Positions 55,064 through 64,000 of a DNA stretch of 64,000 nt are shown piece by piece. Position 1 is the stretch's first letter. Each line of letters starts with the position of its first letter. The DNA is from Neonectria sp. B-13. Taxonomy: Eukaryota; Ascomycota; Sordariomycetes; Hypocreales; Nectriaceae. The stretch covers positions 1,682,033 through 1,746,032 of the forward strand of contig NOKP01000008.1 in assembly GCA_002682825.1 (NCBI GenBank), read 5' to 3'. The notes under the pieces are model-generated. The model was not told the DNA's origin and did no database searches. It saw only the letters and a list, made by a program, of their open reading frames with translations. Made by a program: the position numbers and the translations under genes.

Positions 55064-55914
55064 TTGTATGTTATTTAACAGTCATTAAAGCCATCTTGGC
55101 TATGCCCTTTCATTGACAAGTGTAGTCAAATCAAGTGTCACGTGGTTCGAGCTCATGGAAACCGGGACGAACATTTGTGCTGCTTGCATGTTCGTTGTCT
55201 TGGTAGTCTTGGTATGCCAAGTCGCGATCTTGCCAAGCTGCCGAGCCTGTTTCTTCTTCCGTAACTTCTTCTGTCACTTCTCCAATTCTTCTGCCAATTC
55301 AGCTTGACAACCTTCAGTCAATTCTTCCGTCATGAGCGGTCAACGGGTCTGCGGCAGTCAACCCCTCCGCTTCCGGGACCCCCACCTCCGGAACTCCCGA
55401 AGTCGTTCTGCCGGGGAAACATCGAGACCACGGTATTCCCCGGTCGATCACGAGTCTGTAGTAATTCCCCGGGAAAGTTTCCCCGATGGCAAGGCTAAAC
55501 GGCCTTACAGCGGCCCTACGTCATGCGATTTGGGTGAAGCTGGCTGGTGCCCAGACCAACCAGTTCCCACCGGATCTCCGCATTTCGGCCCACGCCCCGC
55601 AATAGCTGGGCATCCGGGGTAGGTTCCCCGCAACTCGCAATGACGATGATTGCTCGGATGCGTCCAGATCGAGCATCGGGGCGGCGGTTTAATGTAGGAA
55701 TTACTCCTAAACCGCCTGATGTCAAGCCGGTTCTTGGAACTTAGCCCAGTGCTAGTATTTTGGACCTACCACGAGGGGTCACAAGAGTTGAGTCGGTCCG
55801 AACGATGAATAGCTGCGGAGTTGATGGCAACATATAAGATGGCATCGATTGGTGGTCAAGGGATTCTCAGACTCAGGAAGCAAGCTCTCATACAGAGCCA
55901 GTCAGACTCAAACG
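55064..55914. promoter_or_regulatory. Intergenic region upstream of the GH1 gene
   Basis: 850 bp. A TATA element lies at 55832-55838. The sequence from 55320 to 55640 is GC-rich with CCCCGG and CCGGGG strings. No gene found. Confidence 0.5.
55831..55840 (+). promoter_or_regulatory. TATA element of the GH1 gene
   Basis: CATATAAGAT lies 75-84 nt upstream of the chosen ATG at 55915, giving a plausible 45-nt leader. Confidence 0.5.
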
Positions 55915-57771
55915 ATGGCTTCGATTCTTGGACAGCTCTTTCTGGCGTCGTTAGTTGTGGCTCAGCAAGTCTACTTGGATGCGGAGGGCCCAACAACCCG
56001 CCACTGCAAGTCCACAAAGACAAGCGAACCCAAATACGCGTTTACTCCATTCAGTTATGGTCTTACAGATACTGTGAGGTACGCCACTTCTGTCCCGGCC
56101 CCCACGACAACGACGACGTATGCGGCGCCTCCAGAGTCGCTAGCAACCCTTGTTCCATCGCTGTCTTACACGACCTGGGGCAAATGGAACCCTAATGCAA
56201 CGACCAAAGCCTCAGACACCGACGACGCGTACGGCCAGGCAGCGTGGACGGCGCTTTGGGAACATGCGAACCCGCCCAACTTTACGGAAAAGGCCGTCTA
56301 CAGCACCACCGTTTCTCCCACGCCTGTCGCCAGCAGCGAGCTAGTCCTCCCGCCGCGAGACTACTTTGGGCCGTCGGATTGCTACAACTTCCCCAAAGGG
56401 TTCGCGTTTGGCGTTTCCAGCTCTGCCAGCCAGGTCGAAGGCGCAACGGCCGAGGAGGGCAAGGCGCCCTCGCTCATGGACATCCTCGTTCGCGACGAGC
56501 GCCCCAAGAGCTATGTGACCAATGAGCACTACTACTACTACAAGCAAGACATCGAGCGGGTTGCGGCGATGGGGGCCAAGCACTTTTCCTTCAGTATTGC
56601 ATGGACTCGCATCTTGCCGTTCGCGTTGCCCGGCACCCCGGTGAACCAAGAGGGCATCGACCACTACAACGACGTGATCAACTTCATCCTCGAGAAGGGG
56701 ATGACCCCGGAGGTGACGCTGATCCACTTCGACACGCCCCTGCAGTTCTACGGGAGCAATCTGAGTGCTGCTGCCGCACCGGCTGAGCTTGGCTATGTCA
56801 ACGGAGCGTACCAGAACGAGACGTTCGAGGATGCCTTTGTCAACTATGCGCAGGTGGTCATGTCGCACTACGCCGATCGCGTCCCAACGTGGTTCACCTT
56901 CAACGAGCCGCTTCTGTATTCGTTCAACGCCAAAGCGGTCAGCCATGTGATCAAGGCGCACGCCAGGGTCTACCACTGGTACAAAGAGGAGCTATGCGGG
57001 ACGGGTAAAATCTCCATCAAGTTTAACAACAACTTTGGCGTCCCGAGGAACCCCCTAAGCGAGGTGGACGTGTATGCAGCCGATCACTTCAACTCGATTC
57101 AACTGGGGCCCTTCTGCAACCCAATCTTCCTGGGGAAGGACTATCCCGATTCGTTCAAGCAGACGTTTGCAGACTACGTGCCTCTGAGCGCCGAGGACCT
57201 GGAGTACATTGGCGGCACGGCCGACTTCCTCGGGATCGACCCGTACACGGCGACGGTGATTGCGCCGCCGGTCGCGGACGACAAGGACAGCATTCTGGAG
57301 TGCGCCAGCAACTCATCGGCGGCGCTGAGGCCGTACTGCGTCAACCAGACGACGACCAACGTGTACGGTTGGAACATTGGCTACCGGTCGCAGTCGTACG
57401 TGTACATGACGCCGACGTACCTGCGCAGCTATCTGAACTACCTGCACAATACGTGGAAGACCCCGGTCGCAATCACCGAGTTCGGGTTCCCCGTGTACGG
57501 CGAGGTGGACAAGGCGCTGGTGGACCAGCTGTTCGACACGCCGCGCAGCCAATATTACCTAGGCTTCATGTCGGAGGTGCTCAAGGCGATTTGGGAGGAC
57601 AAGGTCGAGGTGGTGGGTGCGTATGCCTGGTCGTACATGGACAACTGGGAGTTTGGCGATGCGTCGGCGCTCTTCGGGATCCAAACGGTCAACCACACGA
57701 CGCAGGAGCGCCGGTTCAAGAAGAGTTTTTTCGACCTTGTGGATTTCATGAAGGCACGCGGCGTCGAGTAG
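55915..57771 (+). CDS. Secreted GH1 beta-glucosidase-like enzyme
   Basis: Single exon of 618 residues. The ATG at 55915 is followed by a signal peptide, MASILGQLFLASLVVAQQ. Residues about 20-155 form an extension rich in Thr, Pro and aromatic residues (TPFSYGLTDTVRYATS, LSYTTWGKWNPNAT) that precedes the barrel. The GH1 barrel starts at about 159 (FPKGFAFGVSSSASQVEGA). The acid/base is Glu331 in TFNEPLLYSFNA. The nucleophile is predicted at Glu522 in AITEFGFPVYGE, where most GH1 enzymes have TENG. YAWSYMDNWEFGDA matches the aglycone-site tryptophan block. There are several N-glycosylation sequons. It likely hydrolyses beta-glucosides in the secretome. Specificity may differ because of the TEFG change and the extension. 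Confidence 0.88.
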   Translation: MASILGQLFLASLVVAQQVYLDAEGPTTRHCKSTKTSEPKYAFTPFSYGLTDTVRYATSVPAPTTTTTYAAPPESLATLVPSLSYTTWGKWNPNATTKASDTDDAYGQAAWTALWEHANPPNFTEKAVYSTTVSPTPVASSELVLPPRDYFGPSDCYNFPKGFAFGVSSSASQVEGATAEEGKAPSLMDILVRDERPKSYVTNEHYYYYKQDIERVAAMGAKHFSFSIAWTRILPFALPGTPVNQEGIDHYNDVINFILEKGMTPEVTLIHFDTPLQFYGSNLSAAAAPAELGYVNGAYQNETFEDAFVNYAQVVMSHYADRVPTWFTFNEPLLYSFNAKAVSHVIKAHARVYHWYKEELCGTGKISIKFNNNFGVPRNPLSEVDVYAADHFNSIQLGPFCNPIFLGKDYPDSFKQTFADYVPLSAEDLEYIGGTADFLGIDPYTATVIAPPVADDKDSILECASNSSAALRPYCVNQTTTNVYGWNIGYRSQSYVYMTPTYLRSYLNYLHNTWKTPVAITEFGFPVYGEVDKALVDQLFDTPRSQYYLGFMSEVLKAIWEDKVEVVGAYAWSYMDNWEFGDASALFGIQTVNHTTQERRFKKSFFDLVDFMKARGVE

Positions 57772-59665
57772 TTAGTTATCTAATTAGTAAGGGATGAATT
57801 ACGTGGTAGGATTTGAAGTTGAGGCATTATGCATAAAGTCAGCCTACTTACGAACTAGCGGCTAGTGAATGGCAAAACCAAAGTTTATTCAAACGGCTTC
57901 TTTTCAAGCGTCGAATGTTGCCATCTCTGCAACTGCCCGTCTTGATCTGGCTTGGAAGCTAGGGTGTTGATTAACACGACCGACGACGTATCACACGACA
58001 CGGAAAGCTGGAGCCTGCGGTCGTGGCAGGGATGGCACAGGGCAGGCAGTGAGAAGGAAGAAAGAAGGATACTATGTACTCCCTCATGCCAGACTGTGCC
58101 CTGTAATGTAATGAAATGGTCGTGTCAATGTCAGGCATTCCTTGGTGTGGCTTCTCTGTTCTGGTGGGTGTTGTTGGTCTGCACTCTGCAGGCGCAGTCT
58201 TATCCTCGTTTTTTGCCACGGACCACGGCGGAGACGACCCACCTTACCCCGCAGCGTGATGGCGGCAGATACGCACAGGCTGACTAGGAGGTGTTAGGAG
58301 AGGAGAATGGGAGATAGCAGATGGCTTGGCAGCAGGGGTCTCTATGGTGGAGGTGGAGAGAAGAGAGGGCAAAAAAAGCGGAGAAGAGGAGGGACCTTCC
58401 AGATACGGCATCGAGGCCACACGAGGCAACGTAAGAGATAGGGGAGCGTTCGGAGCATACCCCGGCGAGCCCGCAAAAGCAGCATTTGCCAAGCCAGGAC
58501 CTCGCAAGGATCAGGATTGCTTGGACTGATCATTTCTACACCAAGGAAGCTTATCTAAACGGAGGAAGAAGCTTTTGGCCTTTGTTCTAGAATTTGCTAA
58601 CGCCCATTACGGCCTCGCCCGCGATACTGCACGTCATGGTGCTGCACTTTTAGCTCAGGTGGCTTGTCTCTGTGCCTTGCTCCTCGTCCACATCCACCGC
58701 CGGGCGTCTTTCAGCTTCAGCTCTAATAGAAGTCTAAGACAAAGCGAATCTGCCCTGTGCCCGACTGCCGTGGCGGCCCGTGGCAGTTGGCCCGGGAGGC
58801 TTGCTTGGTGGTGGTTGGTGGCTGCAGCGGCTGACTGGGTGCTGGCAGGCGAAAGGGCCAAGCCGAGGCGTTTTCACTAATAACTGTGAGACACAAACAC
58901 ACAGACACAGACGCCTTCTCTCCTCTCCCTCGCAGACGATCTGGCCATCTTCTGGACCGCTGATCAGCGGCAACAGGGTTGTGTTCCTCGCTCTCGCCCA
59001 GCTGTTACGTGATGAATCTCGCAAGCGGGCGTTAGCTTGCAACTTCCCAAGGGTAGTATCGACGGTGGATGGTACGCTGATCCCAAAACCTCTAACCTGC
59101 TGCCGTTTTCAGCATGGGACGTTGGCAAGTTGGTAGCCGGACCAGGGATCCAGCGCAAAACCGTGCAACCGCGGCGGCTTGGCAGCTGTCCACTCTGTTC
59201 CCCAGAGCGGGCGGATTGGAAGAGGCAATGTGCCAATCAGCCGAATCAGAAGGCGCCGGGAGGCAGAGACGCCGAATCAAAAGACGCCGAATCAAAAGAC
59301 GCCGAACGGGATGCGCGAGGCGTGCGTGATGTACGAAGTACCCTCGAGGCAGACCCTGAGGTTTATCTGGTTGTCGGGCTAGCATGACGGACGACAACCA
59401 ACAAGGGTGCAGACTGACTGTTGTAAGCATACCTCCGGGAGGGCTGGATCGTGGCCACCTGCCAGGCCAGAGCATTTAAGGTCGTCGATCCTTGCTGTTC
59501 GTCTGCTGCTGTTGGTCCTCCTCTCTATCTCTGCGTGATCCTGATCCGCCCGTGATCTGAGTGTAACCTTGTCTCACTCACTCACTCACCTACCTGCCTC
59601 CCCTTCGCCGGCACAGGTTTTCTGACCTTCTCGCTCCTCTTCTTACCCCCAACAACTCCTCCGTC
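57772..59665. promoter_or_regulatory. 1.9 kb region upstream of the amino acid permease
   Basis: Spans the GH1 3' end and the permease promoter. It carries a 15-bp tandem repeat (59268-59307) and CT-rich leader sequence (59500-59660). The open frames on either strand are Arg-rich and not supported. Confidence 0.5.
59268..59307. repeat. 15-bp tandem repeat GACGCCGAATCAAAA
   Basis: Two full copies and a partial third (GACGCCGAAC), about 360-400 bp upstream of the permease start codon. Confidence 0.9.
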
Positions 59666-61574
59666 ATGAGCGGCCCCTTCAAACGCTCGTCGTCGGACGT
59701 CGAGAAGACGGACCTTGGCTACGATGCTGCTACCATCAACGCCACCAACGATGGCTCGCCCGTCCACATCCAGGGCCTCGAGACGAGCCCCGAGACGTCG
59801 CTGCATCGCGGCCTCAAGGCTCGCCACATCACCATGATTGCCATTGGAGGCGCCATTGGAACAGGTGAGGTTCATGGATCCTAGACTCGTCAATCGCCTG
59901 CTAACCCTCCTCGAGGTCTCATCATCGGCACCGGTAAGGCTCTCGCCCAAGCTGGTCCCGGCTCCGTCTTCATCTGCTACACCATCATCGGCTTCGTCGT
60001 CTTCCTCGTCATGGCTGCTCTTGGTGAGATGGCTGCCTGGCTGCCCATCTCGGCTGGTTTCACTGGTTATGCCTCGCGCTTCTGCGATCCGTCTCTTGGT
60101 TTTGCTCTTGGTTGGACGTGAGTATCCCTTCTCTGTTCTTCAACATTTCATCCCCCACCACACGGCATTCACTAACAGCCCCTTCTAGATATTGGTTCAA
60201 ATACATCATCGTCACCCCCAATCAATTGACGGCTGCTGCCCTCGTCATACAGTATTGGGTCGACCGCGACACGGTCAATCCTGGCGTCTTTATTGCCATC
60301 TTCCTCGTCACCATCATCTGCATCAACTACTTTGGCATCAAGTTCTTCGGCGAGTTTGAGTTCTGGCTGTCCTCGTTCAAGGTCATGACTATCATCGGCA
60401 TCATCTTGTTCTCCTTGGTCCTGGCTCTCGGCGGCGGCCCCGATCACGACCGTAAGGGATTCCGTTACTGGAAGGATCCTGGGTATGTTCCATGTCTCCC
60501 TTCGCTTCGGCCTCTAGTCATACAACCCACTAACCAGACCACCCTCGCAGCGCATTCAAGCCTTACCTTATGGAAGGCTCTTCTGGAAGGTTCCTTGGCT
60601 TCTGGTCCTGCATGGTCAACGCCACCTTTGCCTACCTGGGCACTGAGCTCGTCGGTGTCACCGTCGCCGAGGCCCAGAACCCTCGCAAGACGATCCCTCG
60701 CGCCATCAAGCTCACCTTCTACCGAATCCTCTTCTTCTACTGTTTCTCCGTCCTCCTCGTTGGCATGCTCGTCCCCTACAACTCGAAAGAACTCGCGTTT
60801 GCTACCAAGGAAAAGGTCGGCGCCTCGGCCTCGCCCTTCGTCGTCGCTGCCGTCCTCGCCCACATCAAGGTGCTCCCTGACATCATCAACGCCTGCATCT
60901 GCGTCTTCGTCTTCTCCGCCTCCAACTCCGACTTGTACATTGCCAGCCGTACTCTCTATGGACTTGCCTCCAACGGCCAGGCTCCTGCCATCTTCAAGCG
61001 TACCGACAAGCGCGGCGTCCCCATCTATGCCCTCGGCTTCTCTGCCATGTTTGGCTGCTTGGCGTTCATGAACGTCGCGGACGATTCCACAAAGGTATTT
61101 GGCTACTTCGTCAACCTCACCACCATCTTTGGTCTCCTGACCTGGATCTCCATCCTCGTCACCCACATCCACTGGTGCAAGGCCCGCAAGGCCCAGAACA
61201 TCACGAACGAGATGCTTCCGTACGTCTCTCCCCTCGGCATCTGGGGTTCCTACGTCGCCCTCGCCGTGTGCGTCCTCGTCGCCCTCACCAAGAACTTCGA
61301 CGTCTTTGTTGGCGGCGACTTCGGCAACGAGAAGTACAAGACCTTCATCACCGGCTACCTCGGCATCCCCATCTACCTGGCCCTCATCTTCGGCCACAAG
61401 ATTATCAAGAAGACACGCGGCATCAAGCCCCACGAGGTCGACTTCTACACCGGCAAGGACATCATCGACAACGAGGAGAACGAGTTCCTGGCCCGCAAGG
61501 CTGCTCTCAAGGAGGCCAAGGGTCCCAGCCGCGGTGGCTGGTTCTACAAGACCTTCGTCTCTTGGCTATTCTAA
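59666..61574 (+). CDS. Amino acid permease, AAT/YAT family
   Basis: Exons 59666-59864, 59916-60117, 60189-60482 and 60551-61574 give 572 residues. Introns are 51, 71 and 68 nt with GTGAGG, GTGAGT and GTATGT donors, and phases agree. The hydrophilic N-terminus leads to the first membrane helix with the family signature GGAIGTGLIIGTGKALAQAGP. About 12 helices are predicted. Other family strings are GEMAAWLPISAGFTGYASRF and ASNSDLYIASRTLYGLASNGQAP. The C-terminal soluble tail ends GGWFYKTFVSWLF. Plasma-membrane proton symport of amino acids is the family role; substrate range is not readable. No GATA-rich cluster stood out upstream. Confidence 0.93.
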
Positions 61575-61950
61575 GGGTACCTGGGTTCCTGGAGTACTAG
61601 AGATTATCTGGAATATAAAGAGAATTTACCACGAGTATTATATTCAGCAACATTTCTTGTTGTGTCCACTGTGATCTTGTGACTAGATGTGAACGCGAGT
61701 TCGTCTTTTGGACAACTTTCACGTATTGAACAGGTTCATTATATGTATAGATGCTGTCCATTTACTAAAAGAATCTAGCTAGTCCATGTATGGTGGACTT
61801 TTAGTTTGACTACCCCATGTTTTCCGATGTCTGACGGTTCCCGTCCAGCTGCCAGCGGTTCCCCCTTGGGCGTCACTTCAACTCCTTTCATCTGCGAGAG
61901 CCTCCACCTTCAAGCACTTCGTGAACGGTATGTGACACCATAGACATCGG
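61575..61950. other. Convergent 3' spacer
   Basis: 376 bp between the permease stop and the 3' end of the next gene on the opposite strand. AT-rich; 3' UTRs only. Confidence 0.5.
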
Positions 61951-63336
61951 CTACTGGTGTTCGGGCCTCCGCCGCTGTGCAGCCTGAGCGATAATATCAT
62001 CTATGGCTTGCATCCTGCCGGCATAGTGCTGCCTCACGGCTTCTCTCCGCTGGTCACGGCGCACTTCTGCCTCGTAGTGCGGCCTACTCATCGTCGCCGC
62101 CAGAGCGTCAACCTGCTGTTGTTGGCTGTGTCCGTAGTTGCCAGGACCGAGGCCGGCAGGCGCTTCTTGAACAACGGGAAGCCCGCCGAACAGGGGATGC
62201 TGGGTTCCGGCGTTGTGGTTGACATTCCAAGGGGTCGGGCGGAAGAGGTTCTGAGGACGGAACTCGGGAGCACTGGGGTTCAAGGGTCTAACCGATGGGA
62301 GTCTGGTGGACTGATTCCCGAAATGGGTAACGGGCAGGACATTCATTGGAGGTCGAGTGATGACCTCCGGCAAACCAGGGTCTGCTCTGACCTGGTCGGA
62401 TGCGCCGAAGAAGAGCATGTACTTGGCACCGTCGCGCTCGTCCACGCTCCAACTGCTTCTCATGTACCCCCCGGGTTCGTAATCGGGCACGATATAGTCA
62501 CCACCGGGGCCGTAAGTCCTGATGAGGTCGTCTTCTCTTGGACCCTGGCGCAGGCGGACGACGGCAAGCAGGCCGTAGTTGACCGCCGGAGCGAAGAGGT
62601 AGTTCACCCGTTCGTGAGGGTCCAGACCCGCGTCCATGGGGATCTTGAAGTGTCGGATGGTGGAAAACAGCGAGGGCATGCGTCTCAGGCCAGGCGTGAA
62701 CAAGACCCTGATGATGAGGGGCGTGTTGTGAAGACAGAGCGTCTCCATGCCGCGAATGCGACGAACGCCGAAGGAGTTGTCGATAAGTCTCTGAAGCGTC
62801 ATTCTGGGCTTCTCCGAGAGATCAAGCCGGAGGAGGCTGTTGCGGGCTTTCTCACGCGGCGACCAGGTCACCGGCAACCACTCACAGGTATCAGCCTTGA
62901 ACTGCATCGGCGTGAACAGTTGGAATTGAGAGCGGCACCAGAAAGTATTATCCATGAGATTTGACATGCAGAGGCCCTCGAAGGTGAGAGTATGGAGGTG
63001 GTTTCCTGTAAGGTCGCGAACCTTGTTCATGACGGCAGCTTTAGCGTGGCCAGCGTTTCGAATCGCTTCAGTGCTGATGGGCCGTTTAAACTGCGTCCAG
63101 GCATACATCAAGATGGGATTAGTCCTTTCGGTCGCGAGATGGTCCCTATCTTGAACGATTCCATGCGGTCCGATGGCGATGAGGGAGTAGATGTGGCGGA
63201 GGACGGTGACGAGGCAGTCGAGACCGCTGGTGTTCCACAGATCGGTCGATGGGGGAGGATACGTCTGCAGGACGCGAGCAACTGTATACACGTCGTTGAC
63301 GATGTCGTACACATCTCTGAGGTCCTTCGTCTCCAT
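61951..63336 (-). CDS. Unrecognised 461-residue protein
   Basis: Single exon on the minus strand from the ATG at 63336 (METKDLRDVYDIVND), which has the strong context CCGCCATGG. The frame continues open to an ATG at 63606 that would add 90 residues, but that stretch looks like a CA-rich leader rather than protein. The body has hydrophobic and aromatic blocks (DLWNTSGLDCLVTVLRHIYSLI, NTFWCRSQFQLFTPMQF, VRRIRGMETLCLHNTPLIIRV, NYGLLAVVRLRQGPREDDLI). The C-terminal 130 residues are low-complexity, Pro/Gln/Asn-rich, with an Arg-rich helix at the end. No catalytic motif or membrane segment. It resembles fungal lineage-specific proteins; function unknown. Confidence 0.7.
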   Translation of the reverse strand: METKDLRDVYDIVNDVYTVARVLQTYPPPSTDLWNTSGLDCLVTVLRHIYSLIAIGPHGIVQDRDHLATERTNPILMYAWTQFKRPISTEAIRNAGHAKAAVMNKVRDLTGNHLHTLTFEGLCMSNLMDNTFWCRSQFQLFTPMQFKADTCEWLPVTWSPREKARNSLLRLDLSEKPRMTLQRLIDNSFGVRRIRGMETLCLHNTPLIIRVLFTPGLRRMPSLFSTIRHFKIPMDAGLDPHERVNYLFAPAVNYGLLAVVRLRQGPREDDLIRTYGPGGDYIVPDYEPGGYMRSSWSVDERDGAKYMLFFGASDQVRADPGLPEVITRPPMNVLPVTHFGNQSTRLPSVRPLNPSAPEFRPQNLFRPTPWNVNHNAGTQHPLFGGLPVVQEAPAGLGPGNYGHSQQQQVDALAATMSRPHYEAEVRRDQRREAVRQHYAGRMQAIDDIIAQAAQRRRPEHQ

Positions 63337-64000
63337 GGCGGACGAGGCCAGGCGGTTCTCGCCGAGTTGTGAATGTCTTGGAGTTGGTGATGCCAGATAT
63401 TGTGGTTGTGACTTGACAGGAATACTCCTCGTGTGCTTGTGAAGAGGAATATAGATTTCATAACGACAGCATAATCGGATCAAACGAAGCTGGCCTGGGT
63501 TGATGAAGGCGGTTCCAACAAAGCATTCACTGCAATTGTAGCGAAACCAAGTTGTGTAAGTCAACTCGAGCAAACGCGCCACAACATGGCTCACGGGGTA
63601 GGCCATTGTCGTCTGGCAGCAACTGGCAGCAATTGACAACGAATCGTTGATGGAAGTTTGCTAGTCAAACGCCAGAACAACAAAGCCCGAGTAACTCATC
63701 AAACGAATCAGCGTCCAACAACACTTGTCGTAGGCACGAGGAAGCCGCATTGCGAGCACTGAACTCTTTCAAGTTATCCTGGATTTCGGAGCTATCTCAG
63801 GTAAATACTAGTTCAGCTGCAAGCAATAGAACAGAGACTCAAGAAGATAGCGGAGTCTATCTGCCAGTCTGCCGAGTCGTGACAGTGGTAAGACGTATAA
63901 TTCTGCACATTATCCCGGAATGGCTGCTCTTACCCGCCAAATCTGTATATTATTTTCAGCTTACTTATAGAATTACTACTATAATTAGTTGACAATGCGT
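63337..64000. other. Window-edge region
   Basis: Leader or promoter of the preceding gene, and AT-rich DNA in the last 100 bases. A gene continuing beyond the edge cannot be excluded; none is visible. Confidence 0.5.

Noticed and set aside
60465..61433. 322-codon minus-strand acidic frame across the permease
   Set aside because: Antisense shadow; Gly/Asp/Glu/Val richness arises from permease codon bias.
61957..62964. 335-codon + strand frame antisense to the last gene
   Set aside because: Shadow of the minus-strand gene; starts at a non-ATG codon.

Overview
The window is nuclear DNA from a filamentous ascomycete (Pezizomycotina, probably a Sordariomycete, possibly Hypocreales; the order is inferred from overall protein flavour only). 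The evidence is short GT-AG introns of about 44-73 nt with CTAAC/CTGAC-type branch sites, intron-split housekeeping genes on both strands, and fungal-specific families such as a fungal GH1 enzyme, an AAT amino acid permease, a Dal5-type MFS carrier and a UBL-WLM protease. I find 26 protein-coding genes and one tRNA. Most multi-exon models were built by hand from donor, acceptor and phase agreement.

Layout. 0-14 kb: a 1407-residue repeat-rich single-pass membrane protein, a small two-exon membrane protein, an EDC4/Ge-1 mRNA-decapping scaffold, and a PAP2-type membrane phosphatase. 14-31.8 kb: long gene-poor stretches separate an MDR oxidoreductase, a PIN4/Cip2-like RNA-binding protein with a 4.6 kb upstream gap, an NmrA-like reductase, histone H2A.Z, a zinc-ribbon protein and a small ORF. 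31.8-43 kb: an MFS transporter, a steroid-5-alpha-reductase-type membrane protein, a MINDY deubiquitinase ending in a CAAX box, an ER DnaJ protein (DNAJB12/14 type) and a secreted GH5 endoglucanase. 43-52.6 kb is dense and housekeeping: mitoribosomal S19, TAF10, the KDEL/HDEL receptor, a UBL-WLM metalloprotease, a nitrilase, a VOC protein, tRNA-Asp and MRE11. 52.6-64 kb: an F-box protein, a secreted GH1 enzyme with an unusual nucleophile motif, an amino acid permease, and an unrecognised 461-residue protein.

The genes do not form one pathway. Loose themes are mRNA turnover (EDC4, PIN4), chromatin, transcription and DNA repair (H2A.Z, TAF10, MRE11, WLM protease), ER protein handling (DnaJ, ERD2, possibly MINDY) and plant-polymer or nutrient use (GH5, GH1, MFS, permease). 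I see no polyketide, peptide-synthetase or terpene core gene, transposon, CRISPR array or viral element. The points most worth a second look are the three-array repeat protein, the zinc-ribbon gene with a hidden second exon, the 16-nt micro-exon in the S19 gene, the CAAX-tailed MINDY enzyme, the GH1 nucleophile motif, and the inverted and tandem repeats in the intergenic regions.
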